DNA from: Neisseria mucosa
GTDB taxonomy: Bacteria; Pseudomonadota; Gammaproteobacteria; Burkholderiales; Neisseriaceae
Assembly (NCBI RefSeq): GCF_013267835.1
Contig: NZ_CP053939.1
Location: 1,364,001-1,428,000 of the forward strand
Direction: 5' to 3'
DNA length: 64,000 nt
The position numbers and the translations under genes were made by a program. Under the pieces are notes generated by a model, which saw only the letters and a list, made by a program, of their open reading frames with translations, did not search any database and had not been told where the DNA came from. This document shows positions 19,257-29,227 of the stretch, piece by piece. How positions within the stretch are numbered: the stretch's first letter is position 1; every line of letters starts with the position of its first letter.

Positions 19257-19272
19257 TGGCACACAGACTGCT
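19257..19272 (+). promoter_or_regulatory. Sigma-54 (-24/-12) promoter of pilE
   Basis: TGGCACACAGACTGCT matches TGGCAC-N5-TTGCW with one change; the GG (19258-19259) and GC (19270-19271) are 10 bp apart as required. Start expected near 19283, giving a leader of about 155 nt. RpoN control of pilE has been reported for commensal Neisseria. Confidence 0.75.
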
Positions 19273-19437
19273 AGTAACAACACGTCCGATAAGGCCCAAG
19301 CCTCAAAGCAGCAAGCCCGACGGAAGCTGTATATTCCTTCTTACTTTATGGTTTACTCATAATACATAGTGCCAAGCACATTACGGACTTTTTACTTAAA
19401 CATAATTATTCACACTTTCAAACTGGAGTTTTAATCA

Positions 19438-19908
19438 ATGAAAACAATCCAAAAAGGTTTTACCCTGATCGAATTGATGATCGTCATCGCCATCTTGGGC
19501 ATCCTGGCCGTAATCGCTCTGCCTGCGTACCAAGACTACACCATCCGCGCCAAAGTATCTGAAGGTCTGAGCTTGGCTGAACCAGCAAAACTGGCTGTAG
19601 CAGAAACTGCTACTGCATTAAATGGTTTGGACTCAGTTAAAGGTATCAATGGCACTGACAAAGGTAATACAGGTTACTCATTCCCTGAAAACGGCAGTGA
19701 ATATGTAAAAACTATTACTATTGCGGATGGTGGCAAAATTACAGTAGAAACGAGAAATACTGGTGTAGCAAAAAGCGACGATCCAGCAAAAAGCAAAGAT
19801 CCTAAGTTTACATTAACTCCCGCTCAAAAAGACCCAGAGTCTCCAATTACTTGGACATGTAAATTTTCTGGTGGCGAACCTAAACATGTTCCTGCCAACT
19901 GCCGCTAA
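19438..19908 (+). CDS. pilE: Type IV pilin PilE (major pilin)
   Basis: 156 residues, ACTGGAG before ATG 19438. The prepilin leader MKTIQKG is cut before [15 protein letters not shown], with Glu 5 of the mature chain present. The long N-terminal helix is followed by a variable region and a C-terminal disulfide pair ([15 protein letters not shown]). Mature length is 149 residues. It assembles into pili for DNA uptake, adhesion and twitching. It is followed at once by a terminator and a second pilin gene. Confidence 0.92.
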   Translation: MKTIQKGFTLIELMIVIAILGILAVIALPAYQDYTIRAKVSEGLSLAEPAKLAVAETATALNGLDSVKGINGTDKGNTGYSFPENGSEYVKTITIADGGKITVETRNTGVAKSDDPAKSKDPKFTLTPAQKDPESPITWTCKFSGGEPKHVPANCR

Positions 19909-19932
19909 TATTGGTATTGCAGTCTAAAATAT

Positions 19933-19967
19933 AAGCAAATCCCATAACGCGGTTATGGGATTTGCTT
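19933..19967 (+). terminator. Terminator of pilE
   Basis: A perfect 16-bp stem (19933-19948 with 19952-19967) around a GCG loop, sitting between the two pilin genes. It should limit read-through into the second. Confidence 0.85.
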
Positions 19968-20002
19968 TATAAAAATAAAAAACTTGAAAACGATACACTC
20001 AA

Positions 20003-20476
20003 ATGAATACCCCACTTCAAGCCCAAAAAGGTTTTACCCTGATTGAGCTGATGATAGTTATTGCCATCCTCGGTATTCTGGTTGTTGTCGCCATACCCAC
20101 TTACCAAAACTATATCGGTAGGGCGCAAGCCTCCGAAGCACTGTACCTTGCCGATGACCTGAAAACCGAAATCAGCATCGCTTCAGCAGTAAATAACCGC
20201 CTGCCCAATGCAGAGGATGTCAGCAAACAAGGCACAATCGGCGTTACCGCTCAACGCATCGGCGGCACATACATCCAAAACGGTGGCGTAACGGTAGAAG
20301 CAGATACAGGCAAAATCAGCATTCCTTTCGATAAAGGGCAAAACAAAGGAAAAGTCCTGACCCTGACCCCTTATCGAATTAACAATGACTCGACTTGGTT
20401 GTTTAACTGGCAATGCGGCGGAACACTGGATCCGATGATGATTCCCGCCATGTGCCGAGATAACTCACACGGATAA
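20003..20476 (+). CDS. Second type IV pilin (PilE2-like)
   Basis: 157 residues. The leader MNTPLQAQKG precedes [15 protein letters not shown], identical to PilE over the first 15 mature residues, while the remainder differs strongly. A C-terminal Cys pair (WQCGG...MCRD) is present. It is not ComP, which has a different helix and C-terminus. No clear promoter lies in the 35 bp after the pilE terminator, so it may depend on read-through. Tandem pilin genes are known in commensal Neisseria; which one makes the main fibre cannot be told here. Confidence 0.88.
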   Translation: MNTPLQAQKGFTLIELMIVIAILGILVVVAIPTYQNYIGRAQASEALYLADDLKTEISIASAVNNRLPNAEDVSKQGTIGVTAQRIGGTYIQNGGVTVEADTGKISIPFDKGQNKGKVLTLTPYRINNDSTWLFNWQCGGTLDPMMIPAMCRDNSHG

Positions 20477-20878
20477 GAACCAAGCATATACCCTAAGAAA
20501 AACACACAAATACATTGCAAAGAAAACACCCCAAACAAAGCCAAATACAAACGCGGAAAGCGAACAAACCAAAAGAACAAAACTCTCCAAAACAAGGTCC
20601 TTAAGAGCCTGAATCATCACATTACGAGAATAAATGCCGTCTGAAATCCATTTTCAGACGGCCTCTTTATATTTAATCCGCATCCGACAAGAAAGTTTTA
20701 ACCTGATTGGTTCAGACGGCCCTCGTCTTTTCACTACTACATAAAACAAATTCGCAACACTCCTGATAAGACAATTTGTCGCCCATCTGAACTCAATATA
20801 TAATTTAACCATACAAGTCTTTATTTTTAAGCATTTTTCATTTTTAAAACATACATTGCCTACATTGGGAGAAACATC
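20477..20878 (+). other. Intergenic region with DUS hairpin
   Basis: 402 bp without a gene. An ATGCCGTCTGAA copy (20634-20645) pairs with TTCAGACGGCCT (20653-20664), and a single DUS lies at about 20710. Nothing else is recognisable. Confidence 0.6.
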
Positions 20879-21361
20879 ATGCCTCATCTGAATTTAGATA
20901 AAACAGATTTAAAGATTCTGCAGGTTTTGCAGGAAAATGGGCGATTGAGCAATGTAGAGCTTTCTGAAAAGGTGGCACTCTCCCCTTCTCCCTGCCTGCG
21001 CCGTCTCAAGCAGCTTGAAGATGCGGGCATTATTCAAAAATACGCGGCCCAGCTTTCCCCTGTCTCTTTGGGCCTGGGTTTGCAGGCTTTTATCCGTGTT
21101 TCAATTAGCAAGGCAAAAGATGCGCGTGAGGATTTTTCCGAATCTGTCCGCGCTTGGCCGGAAGTATTGAGCTGCTTTGCTTTAACGGGTGAAACCGACT
21201 ATCTGCTCCATGCCTTTTTTACCGATATGAACGCGTTTTCCCATTTTGTTTTGGACACGCTGCTTTCACACCACGGCGTGCAAGATGCGCAATCGAGTTT
21301 TGTGTTGAAAGAAATTAAAAACACGACCGCTCTGCCTTTGGTTCATTTGGTTCAGGATTAA
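20879..21361 (+). CDS. Lrp/AsnC family transcriptional regulator
   Basis: 160 residues, TGGGAG before ATG 20879. An N-terminal helix-turn-helix (DLKILQVLQENGRLSNVELSEKVALSPSPCLRRLKQLEDAGII) is followed by a RAM effector domain (about 70-155) with GETDYLLHAF. Family members sense amino acids and control their metabolism. It stands alone, so its targets cannot be inferred from neighbours. Confidence 0.92.
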   Translation: MPHLNLDKTDLKILQVLQENGRLSNVELSEKVALSPSPCLRRLKQLEDAGIIQKYAAQLSPVSLGLGLQAFIRVSISKAKDAREDFSESVRAWPEVLSCFALTGETDYLLHAFFTDMNAFSHFVLDTLLSHHGVQDAQSSFVLKEIKNTTALPLVHLVQD

Positions 21362-21376
21362 TGATTTGAAACTGAT

Positions 21377-21405
21377 AAAGGCCGTCTGTTGTTCAGACGG
21401 CCTTT
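21377..21405 (+). terminator. DUS-derived terminator
   Basis: AAAGGCCGTCTG and CAGACGGCCTTT around TTGTT, followed by T residues; one DUS copy lacks its final AA. Confidence 0.8.
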
Positions 21406-21478
21406 TAAATTTCTATGGTTTGCGTTCACATCCATACACTTGTATACTTTTTAAGAATAATTCACATAAGCTTTTACC

Positions 21479-22075
21479 ATGACTGACACCGCCCATCTCG
21501 ATATCGATACTGTTTCAGAACATACCAAACAATGGCTGGAAAAAGCCGTTATCGGGCTGAATCTCTGCCCGTTTGCCAAAGCGCCGCACGTTAAAAACCT
21601 GGTTCGCATCGTTGTCAGCGAAGCCCGTCATTTGGACGGTTTCCTTGAAGACTTGGATCGTGAATTGCAGCTTCTGGGCAATACGCCCGCTTCGGAATTG
21701 GAAACCACTTTGCTGGTTCATCCGACGCTGTTCCCTGATTTTGAAACCTTCAACCAAATGTTGGAAATCGCCGATGATGCGGTTGTAGAAAACGAATTGG
21801 AAGGCATTGTCCAAATTGCGCCGTTCCATCCTGATTTTCAATTTGAAGGCACAGAAGCCGACGACATCAGCAACTACACCAACCGCTCGCCCTACCCGAC
21901 TTTACACCTGATTCGTGAAGACAGTATCGCCAAAGCGGCTGAAGCGTTTCCCGATGCCTCGGCAATTTTTGACCGCAATATCGCGCTGCTGGAAAAAATG
22001 GGGCATGAGGGCTGGGATAAGTTGGACATTCCGCGTTGTCCATTTCCGCATCACAAGCCGTCTGAAAACAACTAA
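21479..22075 (+). CDS. DUF1415 domain-containing protein
   Basis: 198 residues, soluble. The opening TKQWLEKAVIGLNLCPFAKAPH and the later VQIAPFHPDFQFEG and YTNRSPYPTLHLIRE segments define DUF1415, a bacterial family of unknown function with a conserved Cys near the N-terminus. It ends 13 bp before the YbaN gene, so the two are probably cotranscribed. A DUS overlaps its last codons (KPSENN). Confidence 0.88.
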   Translation: MTDTAHLDIDTVSEHTKQWLEKAVIGLNLCPFAKAPHVKNLVRIVVSEARHLDGFLEDLDRELQLLGNTPASELETTLLVHPTLFPDFETFNQMLEIADDAVVENELEGIVQIAPFHPDFQFEGTEADDISNYTNRSPYPTLHLIREDSIAKAAEAFPDASAIFDRNIALLEKMGHEGWDKLDIPRCPFPHHKPSENN

Positions 22076-22088
22076 TTGGTGATGGAAG

Positions 22089-22448
22089 ATGATTCGTCAT
22101 CTATTGATTTTTTGCGGCGCATTGTCGCTTATCTTGGGCGTTATCGGCATTTTCCTGCCATTTCTGCCGACTACGCCTTTCATTTTATTGACCGCTACTT
22201 GCTGGGCACAGGCTTCGCCGCGCTTTCACAATTGGCTCTATCATCACCGCTATTTCGGCCCCATCATACAAAATTGGGAAAACAACGGCGCCGTGCCGCG
22301 CAAGGCAAAATTCTTCGCTATCGGCATGATGACCTTTTCTTGCCTGTTGATGTTTTGGCGGTTTCCGGAACGCTGGTGGATCGGTGTCATATCGTCAATC
22401 TGTTGCAGCTGCGTGGCCGTGTGGATGTGGCTGCGGCCGGAAGCATAA
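22089..22448 (+). CDS. YbaN family (DUF454) membrane protein
   Basis: 119 residues with three to four hydrophobic segments. The start region GVIGIFLPFLPTTPFILLTATCWAQASPRF... is the DUF454 hallmark, shown in part here as FLPFLPTTPFILL. E. coli YbaN is an inner-membrane protein of unknown role. GATGGAAG precedes ATG 22089. Confidence 0.88.
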   Translation: MIRHLLIFCGALSLILGVIGIFLPFLPTTPFILLTATCWAQASPRFHNWLYHHRYFGPIIQNWENNGAVPRKAKFFAIGMMTFSCLLMFWRFPERWWIGVISSICCSCVAVWMWLRPEA

Positions 22449-22455
22449 AATAAAG

Positions 22456-22490
22456 CAGGTAGGCATTTTCGCCTACCTGTTTTTGTTTTT
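22456..22490 (+). terminator. Intrinsic terminator behind ybaN-like gene
   Basis: CAGGTAGGC and GCCTACCTG around ATTTTC, then a T-rich run. The remainder of the 22449-22888 gap is AT-rich, with single DUS at about 22554 and 22812 and no gene. Confidence 0.9.
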
Positions 22491-22888
22491 ACACCCGATT
22501 TATCCATCAAAACAATCAATAAGGCCTAAAACACCCTATTCAACCCTCATTTTTCAGACGGCCTCCATTTATTCAATCAAATGTAAATTTTAGCTAAAAT
22601 TAATCTAAATTGTTTTTCTGATAGGATTATTATTAAAAATTCAAACCCCTGTTTCAAAAACACTTTTCTACTACTTTCGACTACTTCTATCTCTTTTATT
22701 TCTTTATTTGTATCAACATTTCTTTTGATTCCAATATTCTAAACCGTCCCTTAACACTTGCTTTGCGTTATACTTTCCCCTGACACAACCGCGCAGTTCG
22801 TCTGGATATTTCAGACGGCCTGAATATTTCACCGCCGTACTTTCTCAACAAAGTTCCTAACGGCGCAACAGAATAAAAAGGAAATACT

Positions 22889-24307
22889 ATGCGCTACCTC
22901 TCGTTTTTACTGCTGCTTGCCGCCTTCCCGGCAGCGGCATCCGATTTTGACGGCTCGTCCGCCAGCCTGCTTTGGGGTCTGCCGTTTGCACTGATTCTCT
23001 TATCTATTGCACTCGGGCCTCTGTTTTTCTCCCGTATTTGGCACCACCATTTCGGCAAAATTACCGCGTTTTGGACGCTGCTGTTTCTGACGCCGTTTAT
23101 CGTAACCTTTGGTTTCGGAGCAGGCGTACATACCGTTGCCCATGCGTTGGTTGAAGAATACATTCCGTTTATCCTGCTGCTTTTGGCGCTCTATACCATT
23201 TCGGGCGGTATTTTTGTCAGCGGCGACTTGCACGGCTCGCCTAAATTGAACACAACCCTGTTGGCAGTCGGCACGGCTTTATCTTCCATCATGGGGACGA
23301 CAGGCGCGGCGATGTTGATGATTCGTCCGCTTTTGAAAGCCAACCATAAACGCCATTACCGCGTTCACATCGTGATTTTCTTCATTTTCTTGGTGGCCAA
23401 TATCGGCGGCGGTCTGACTCCTTTAGGCGATCCTCCTCTGTTCTTAGGATTCCTGAAAGGCGTAGATTTCATGTGGACTGTCAAACACATGCTGATGCCT
23501 GTATTGATCAGTTCTGTGGTTTTGCTGGCCGTTTTCTACATCATCGACAGCCGACACTTCAACCGTGAACAAAGCGAGCACCTTGCTCCTACTCCTTCCG
23601 ATAAAGAAGAAAAAGTCAAAATTTACGGCAAATGGAATTTCCTGTTACTGGCCGGTGTAGTCGGCGCTGTTTTGCTGTCCGGTTTGTGGAAACCAAATCA
23701 TCCGGGCTTTGAAATCTTGGGCAGCCATTACGCCTTGCAAAACCTGATGCGCGATGGCATTTTGCTGGCTTTGACCGCCGTATCTTGGATTATCACGCCC
23801 AAACAGGTACGCGCAGGCAATGAGTTCAACTTCGAGCCGATTGCCGAAGTGGGCAAACTGTTTTTGGGTATTTTCATTACCATTTCGCCCGTCTTGGCGA
23901 TTTTGAAAGCCGGTGAAGCAGGCGCACTGGGCGCTGTCGTTTCTCTGGTTCACGACGCGGCAGGCAATCCGATTAATGTGATGTATTTCTGGATGAGCGG
24001 CATTTTGTCGGCATTCTTGGATAACGCGCCGACTTATTTGGTGTTCTTCAATATGGCAGGGGGCGATGCCCAAGCCTTGATGACAGGCCATCTGTTCCAT
24101 TCGCTGCTGGCCGTATCCATGGGCTCCGTATTTATGGGCGCGCTCACTTATATCGGTAATGCGCCGAACTTCATGGTAAAAGCCATTGCCGAACAACGCG
24201 GCGTACCGATGCCTTCTTTCTTCGGCTACATGGCATGGTCGGTGATTGTATTGGTACCGCTGTTTGCCCTGCATACGATGATTTTCTTCGTTTGGCAGCT
24301 CTTTTAA
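22889..24307 (+). CDS. Sodium:proton antiporter, NhaD/ion-transporter superfamily
   Basis: 472 residues with about 12 membrane segments after a hydrophobic N-terminus (LLLLAAFPAAASDF) that looks like a signal peptide, as in NhaD proteins. NIGGGLTPLGDPPLFLGF and the C-terminal SAFLDNAPTYLVF and YIGNAPNFMVKAI are the paired helix-breaks of the NhaD/ArsB superfamily. Na+/H+ exchange is the likely role and would complement the Na+-NQR encoded next. A citrate transporter is the less likely alternative. Confidence 0.82.
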   Translation: MRYLSFLLLLAAFPAAASDFDGSSASLLWGLPFALILLSIALGPLFFSRIWHHHFGKITAFWTLLFLTPFIVTFGFGAGVHTVAHALVEEYIPFILLLLALYTISGGIFVSGDLHGSPKLNTTLLAVGTALSSIMGTTGAAMLMIRPLLKANHKRHYRVHIVIFFIFLVANIGGGLTPLGDPPLFLGFLKGVDFMWTVKHMLMPVLISSVVLLAVFYIIDSRHFNREQSEHLAPTPSDKEEKVKIYGKWNFLLLAGVVGAVLLSGLWKPNHPGFEILGSHYALQNLMRDGILLALTAVSWIITPKQVRAGNEFNFEPIAEVGKLFLGIFITISPVLAILKAGEAGALGAVVSLVHDAAGNPINVMYFWMSGILSAFLDNAPTYLVFFNMAGGDAQALMTGHLFHSLLAVSMGSVFMGALTYIGNAPNFMVKAIAEQRGVPMPSFFGYMAWSVIVLVPLFALHTMIFFVWQLF

Positions 24308-24311
24308 ACTT

Positions 24312-24340
24312 AAGGCCGTCTGAAATTCAGACGGCCTTTT
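24312..24340 (+). terminator. DUS inverted-pair terminator
   Basis: AAGGCCGTCTGAA directly abuts TTCAGACGGCCTT, followed by T-rich DNA. Confidence 0.8.
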
Positions 24341-24643
24341 ATTTTCTAACAAACCAGCAAACATAATTCTTAAATATCAATCAGTTAAAATTTTTTCGCT
24401 TTAACATTTCATTACATATCCCTACTTTTTTCCCACTTTTCCCGTAAAAATAAGCGTAAAACTGACATAAAACGGCCCATACCTGATAGAATCTAAAGCT
24501 TTGTTGTTTGCGTTTATTCGTTGTTTTTATAGCAAACCTCTGCTTTTTTCAGACGGCCCGTCCTTTGTTTCAAAGCATTACATGCCGTCTGAAAAAATAA
24601 TCCGACATCCGAATATCAACCCACCAAAAAGTAACGCATCCTT
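24341..24643 (+). promoter_or_regulatory. Upstream region of the nqr operon
   Basis: AT-rich region of about 300 bp. TGACAT (24463-24468) and TAGAAT (24487-24492) with an 18-bp spacer are a possible promoter. Two DUS of different dialect (24548, 24582) form a wide inverted pair in the leader. The promoter call is weak. Confidence 0.35.
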
Positions 24644-25987
24644 ATGATTAAGATAAAAAAAGGCTTAGACCTGCCCATCGCGGGCAGACCGGAGCAAGTC
24701 ATTTATGACGGTCCGGCCATCACCGAAGTCGCGTTGCTTGGCGAAGAATATGTCGGCATGCGCCCCTCGATGAAAATCAAGGAAGGCGAAGCCGTCAAAA
24801 AAGGCCAAGTGCTGTTTGAAGACAAAAAGAATCCGGGCGTAGTATTTACTGCTCCGGCTTCAGGCAAAATCGCCGCGATTCACCGTGGCGAAAAGCGCGT
24901 ACTTCAGTCAGTCGTGATTGCCGTTGAAGGCAACGACGAAATCGAGTTCGAACGCTACGCACCTGAAGCGTTGGCAAAATTGAGCAACGAAGAAGTGCGC
25001 CGCAATCTGATTCAATCCGGTTTGTGGACTGCGCTGCGTACCCGTCCGTTCAGCAAAATTCCTGCTGTCGATGCCGAGCCGTTCGCCATCTTCGTCAATG
25101 CGATGGACACCAATCCGCTGGCCGCCGATCCTACGGTCATCATCAAAGAAGCCGCCGAAGACTTCAAACACGGCCTGTTGGTATTGAGCCGCCTGACTGA
25201 GTGTAAAATCCATGTGTGCAAAGCTGCCGGTGCGGATGTGCCGTCTGCAAACGCTGCCAACATCGAAACACATGAATTCGGCGGCCCTCATCCTGCCGGT
25301 TTGAGCGGTACGCACATTCATTTCATCGAGCCAGTCGGAGCGAATAAAACCGTTTGGACCATCAATTATCAAGACGTGATTGCCATCGGACGTTTGTTTA
25401 CTACAGGCCGTCTGAACACCGAGCGCGTGATTGCCTTAGGTGGCTCTCAAGTCAACAAACCGCGCCTTTTGCGTACCGTTTTGGGTGCAAAAGTATCGCA
25501 AATTACCGCCGGCGAATTGGTTGACGCAGACAACCGCGTGATTTCCGGCTCGGTATTGAATGGCGCGATTGCGCAAGGCGCGCACGATTACCTCGGCCGC
25601 TACCACAATCAGATTTCCGTTATCGAAGAAGGCCGCAACAAAGAGCTGTTCGGCTGGGTTGCGCCGCAGCCGGACAAATACTCCATCACGCGCACAACCC
25701 TCGGTCATTTCCTGAAAAACAAACTCTTCAAGTTCAACACAGCCGTCAATGGCGGCGACCGCGCTATGGTACCGATCGGCACTTACGAGCGCGTGATGCC
25801 GCTGGATATCCTGCCCACCTTGCTTTTGCGCGATTTAATCGTCGGCGATACCGACAGCGCACAGGCTTTGGGTTGTTTGGAATTGGACGAAGAAGACCTC
25901 GCTTTGTGCAGCTTCGTCTGCCCGGGCAAATACGAATACGGCCCGCTGTTGCGCAAGGTGCTGGAAACCATTGAGAAGGAAGGCTGA
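24644..25987 (+). CDS. nqrA: Na+-translocating NADH:quinone reductase subunit A
   Basis: 447 residues, no membrane helix, beginning [16 protein letters not shown], the standard NqrA start. It is the cytoplasmic subunit of the sodium pump and contributes to quinone binding. First of six contiguous nqr genes; nqrB starts 2 bp after its stop. Full length for the family. Confidence 0.96.
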   Translation: MIKIKKGLDLPIAGRPEQVIYDGPAITEVALLGEEYVGMRPSMKIKEGEAVKKGQVLFEDKKNPGVVFTAPASGKIAAIHRGEKRVLQSVVIAVEGNDEIEFERYAPEALAKLSNEEVRRNLIQSGLWTALRTRPFSKIPAVDAEPFAIFVNAMDTNPLAADPTVIIKEAAEDFKHGLLVLSRLTECKIHVCKAAGADVPSANAANIETHEFGGPHPAGLSGTHIHFIEPVGANKTVWTINYQDVIAIGRLFTTGRLNTERVIALGGSQVNKPRLLRTVLGAKVSQITAGELVDADNRVISGSVLNGAIAQGAHDYLGRYHNQISVIEEGRNKELFGWVAPQPDKYSITRTTLGHFLKNKLFKFNTAVNGGDRAMVPIGTYERVMPLDILPTLLLRDLIVGDTDSAQALGCLELDEEDLALCSFVCPGKYEYGPLLRKVLETIEKEG

Positions 25988-25989
25988 TT

Positions 25990-27222
25990 ATGGGCTTGAA
26001 ACATTTTCTGGAAAAAATCGAACCGCACTTCCTGCCGGGCGGCAAACATGAAAAATGGTATGCCCTCTACGAAGCTGCGGCGACGATTTTCTATACATCC
26101 GGCGCGGTAACGCGCAAAGCGGCACACGTCCGCGACGCGCTCGACTCCAAGCGCATGATGATTTTGGTGTGGCTGTCTTTGTTCCCTGCCATGTTTTACG
26201 GCATGTACAACGTCGGCGTACAGGCATTCGGTGCGTTAACGCCCGATTTGTTGCAACAAAACATCGCCAACGACTGGCATTACGCCCTTGCCAACGCTTT
26301 GGGCATCAATATGTCGTCTGAAGCGGGCGTGTTGGGCAAAATGCTGTTCGGCGCGATCTACTTCCTGCCGATTTACGCAACCGTATTTATCGTCGGCGGT
26401 TTTTGGGAAGTTTTGTTCGCCACCGTGCGCAAACACGAAATCAACGAGGGTTTCTTCGTGACTTCGATTCTGTTTGCTTTGATCGTTCCGCCTACGCTGC
26501 CGCTGTGGCAGGCTGCCTTGGGTATTACCTTCGGCGTGGTGGTTGCGAAAGAGGTGTTTGGCGGTACGGGTAAAAACTTTATGAACCCTGCACTGGCAGG
26601 CCGTGCCTTCTTGTTCTTCGCCTATCCTGCCAATATTACCGGCGACACCGTTTGGACGGCGGTTGACGGCTATTCCGGCGCAACCGCGCTGGCTCAATGG
26701 GCGGCACACGGTGCAGACGGCCTGCAAAATACCGTTACCGGTAAATCCATCACTTGGATGGATGCGTTTATCGGTAATCTGCCCGGCTCTATCGGCGAAG
26801 TATCCACTTTGGCACTTTTAATCGGCGGCGCGTTTATCGTGTTTGCCCGCATCGCTTCTTGGCGCATTATTGCCGGCGTGATGATCGGTATGATTGCCAT
26901 GTCTTCGTTGTTTAACTTCATCGGTTCGGACACCAACCCAATGTTCAGCATGCCTTGGTATTGGCATCTGGTTGTCGGCGGCTTTGCCATCGGTATGCTG
27001 TTTATGGCGACCGACCCTGTTTCCGCTTCCTTTACCAATGTCGGCAAATGGTGGTACGGCGCGTTAATCGGCGTGATGTGCGTATTGATCCGCGTGGTCA
27101 ACCCTGCTTACCCCGAAGGCATGATGTTGGCGATTCTGTTTGCCAACCTGTTTGCCCCGATTTTCGACTATTTCGTCGCACAAGCGAACATCAAACGCAG
27201 AAAGGCGCGCAGCAATGGCTAA
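25990..27222 (+). CDS. nqrB: Na+-translocating NADH:quinone reductase subunit B
   Basis: 410 residues with about ten membrane helices. [12 protein letters not shown] contains the Thr that carries covalent FMN, attached by ApbE. NqrB holds the sodium channel and a riboflavin/FMN site and binds ubiquinone. It overlaps nqrC by 8 bp, so translation is coupled. Confidence 0.96.
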   Translation: MGLKHFLEKIEPHFLPGGKHEKWYALYEAAATIFYTSGAVTRKAAHVRDALDSKRMMILVWLSLFPAMFYGMYNVGVQAFGALTPDLLQQNIANDWHYALANALGINMSSEAGVLGKMLFGAIYFLPIYATVFIVGGFWEVLFATVRKHEINEGFFVTSILFALIVPPTLPLWQAALGITFGVVVAKEVFGGTGKNFMNPALAGRAFLFFAYPANITGDTVWTAVDGYSGATALAQWAAHGADGLQNTVTGKSITWMDAFIGNLPGSIGEVSTLALLIGGAFIVFARIASWRIIAGVMIGMIAMSSLFNFIGSDTNPMFSMPWYWHLVVGGFAIGMLFMATDPVSASFTNVGKWWYGALIGVMCVLIRVVNPAYPEGMMLAILFANLFAPIFDYFVAQANIKRRKARSNG

Positions 27223-27991
27223 GAAATTCGATAAAGACAGCTTCAGTGGCACGCTGATTGTGGTATTGGTTGTCAGCCTGATTTGTTCCATCATCGTTGC
27301 CGGTGCGGTCGTCGGCTTGAAACCCATCCAAGAGAAACAAAAACTCCAAGACAAACAAGGCTATATCTTGAGCGTAGCCGGTTTGATGGATAAAAACACC
27401 GACATCAGCAAAACCTTTGCCGAGCGTATCGAGCAACGCGTTGTCGATTTGGCAACCGGCGAATACGTGAAAGATGCGCCGAAAGACTTCAGCGCGCGCA
27501 TCGCAGGCAAAGACCCTGCCCAAAGCATCCAAATCAAACCCGAAGACGATTTGGCCGGCATCAAAAGCCGTGCCAAATACACCGAGGTTTACTTGGTAAA
27601 AGGCGATGACGGCAAAGTCAGTCAAATCATCCTGCCTATGCACGGTAACGGTTTGTGGTCTGTTATGTACGGTTTTGTCGCCATCCAACCCGACGGCAAC
27701 ACCATCAACGGCATCACCTACTACGACCAAGGCGAAACCCCGGGCTTGGGCGGCGAAATCGGCAATCCGTTGTGGCAACAAAAATTCGTCGGCAAAAAAC
27801 TGTTTGACGAACAAGGCAAACTCGCCCTGCATGTCGGCAAAGGCGCAAGTTCGGACAAAGAACACGGCGTAGATGCCCTCTCCGGCGCATCGCTGACATC
27901 TAAAGGCGTGCAAGGTTCGTTCGCCTACTGGTTCGGCGAAAACGGCTATATCCCCTACCTGAACAAATTGAAATCAGCAGGAGCACAATAA
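27215..27991 (+). CDS. nqrC: Na+-translocating NADH:quinone reductase subunit C
   Basis: 258 residues from ATG 27215 ([11 protein letters not shown]); the frame is open upstream inside nqrB but that part is not the gene. One N-terminal membrane helix anchors a periplasmic FMN-binding domain; [10 protein letters not shown] carries the flavinylated Thr. Shares one base with the nqrD start. Confidence 0.95.
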   Translation: MAKKFDKDSFSGTLIVVLVVSLICSIIVAGAVVGLKPIQEKQKLQDKQGYILSVAGLMDKNTDISKTFAERIEQRVVDLATGEYVKDAPKDFSARIAGKDPAQSIQIKPEDDLAGIKSRAKYTEVYLVKGDDGKVSQIILPMHGNGLWSVMYGFVAIQPDGNTINGITYYDQGETPGLGGEIGNPLWQQKFVGKKLFDEQGKLALHVGKGASSDKEHGVDALSGASLTSKGVQGSFAYWFGENGYIPYLNKLKSAGAQ

Positions 27992-28617
27992 TGGCTGACA
28001 TGAAACGCTTGAAATATTTGATGTTTTCACCCTTTATCGACAACAACCCGATTGCCTTGCAGGTTTTGGGTATTTGTTCGGCTTTGGCGGTTACCACCAA
28101 GCTTCAGACGGCCATCGTGATGGGTATTTCCGTAGCTTTGGTAACCGGTTTTTCCAGCTTCTTCATTTCTTTGGTGCGCAACTACATCCCCAACAGCATC
28201 CGTATTATTGTGCAAATGGCGATTGTTGCTTCCTTGGTAACGCTGGTTGACCAACTGCTCCAAGCCTTTGCTTATGAGCTGTCCAAACAGCTCTCCGTAT
28301 TTGTCGGTCTGATTATTACCAACTGTATCGTGATGGGCCGTGCCGAAGCATTCGCCATGAAAGAGCCGCCGCTGGAAAGCTTGGTTGACGGTATCGGCAA
28401 CGGCGCAGGTTACGGCATGATGTTGATCATCATCGCAACCATCCGCGAACTGATCGGCTCAGGCAAGCTCTTTGGCTACACCATTTTCCAAACCGTACAA
28501 GATGGCGGCTGGTATCAAACCAACGGCTTGTTCCTGCTCGCTCCCAGCGCGTTCTTCATCATCGGTTTCTTGGTATGGGGTCTGCGCACTTGGAAACCTG
28601 AACAGGCGGAGAAATAA
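27991..28617 (+). CDS. nqrD: Na+-translocating NADH:quinone reductase subunit D
   Basis: 208 residues, six membrane helices, with [12 protein letters not shown], the conserved Cys-containing half-helix shared by NqrD and NqrE that binds an intramembrane iron centre. A DUS-like CTTCAGACGGCC at about 28104 is in frame. Confidence 0.95.
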   Translation: MADMKRLKYLMFSPFIDNNPIALQVLGICSALAVTTKLQTAIVMGISVALVTGFSSFFISLVRNYIPNSIRIIVQMAIVASLVTLVDQLLQAFAYELSKQLSVFVGLIITNCIVMGRAEAFAMKEPPLESLVDGIGNGAGYGMMLIIIATIRELIGSGKLFGYTIFQTVQDGGWYQTNGLFLLAPSAFFIIGFLVWGLRTWKPEQAEK

Positions 28618-28620
28618 CAC

Positions 28621-29214
28621 ATGGAACATTACTTAAGCCTCTTTGTAAAATCCGTCTTTCTGGAAAACATGGCACTGTCCTTCTTCTTGGGGATGTGTAC
28701 GTTTTTGGCGGTATCTAAAAAAGTATCCACCGCATTCGGTTTGGGCGTTGCCGTTACTTTCGTACTCGGCCTATCCGTCCCTGCCAACCAACTCGTTTAT
28801 TCGCTGCTGAAAGACGGTGCGCTGGTTGAAGGCGTGGATTTGACCTTCCTGAAATTCATCACCTTCATCGGCGTGATTGCTGCTTTGGTGCAGATTTTGG
28901 AAATGTTCTTGGACAAATTCGTCCCTGCCCTCTACAACGCATTGGGTATCTACCTGCCTCTGATTACCGTAAACTGCGCGATTTTCGGTGCCGTATCGTT
29001 TATGGCGCAACGCGAATACAACTTCGGCGAGTCCGTTGTATACGGTTTCGGCGCAGGCTTGGGCTGGCTTTTGGCTATTGTCGCTTTGGCGGGCATTACC
29101 GAAAAAATGAAATATTCGGATGTCCCTAAAGGCCTCAAAGGCTTAGGCATTACCTTTATCGCCGCCGGCCTGATGGCAATGGCGTTTATGTCGTTCTCCG
29201 GCATCCAGTTATAA
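28621..29214 (+). CDS. nqrE: Na+-translocating NADH:quinone reductase subunit E
   Basis: 197 residues, six membrane helices. [12 protein letters not shown] and [14 protein letters not shown] hold the Cys residues that, with those of NqrD, bind the iron centre. Starts 3 bp after nqrD. Confidence 0.95.
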   Translation: MEHYLSLFVKSVFLENMALSFFLGMCTFLAVSKKVSTAFGLGVAVTFVLGLSVPANQLVYSLLKDGALVEGVDLTFLKFITFIGVIAALVQILEMFLDKFVPALYNALGIYLPLITVNCAIFGAVSFMAQREYNFGESVVYGFGAGLGWLLAIVALAGITEKMKYSDVPKGLKGLGITFIAAGLMAMAFMSFSGIQL

Positions 29215-29227
29215 GAAAGGAATCGGC

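Noticed and set aside
20003..20476. Second pilin as ComP, the DUS receptor
   Set aside because: Its helix is identical to PilE and its C-terminal region lacks the ComP cysteine pattern.
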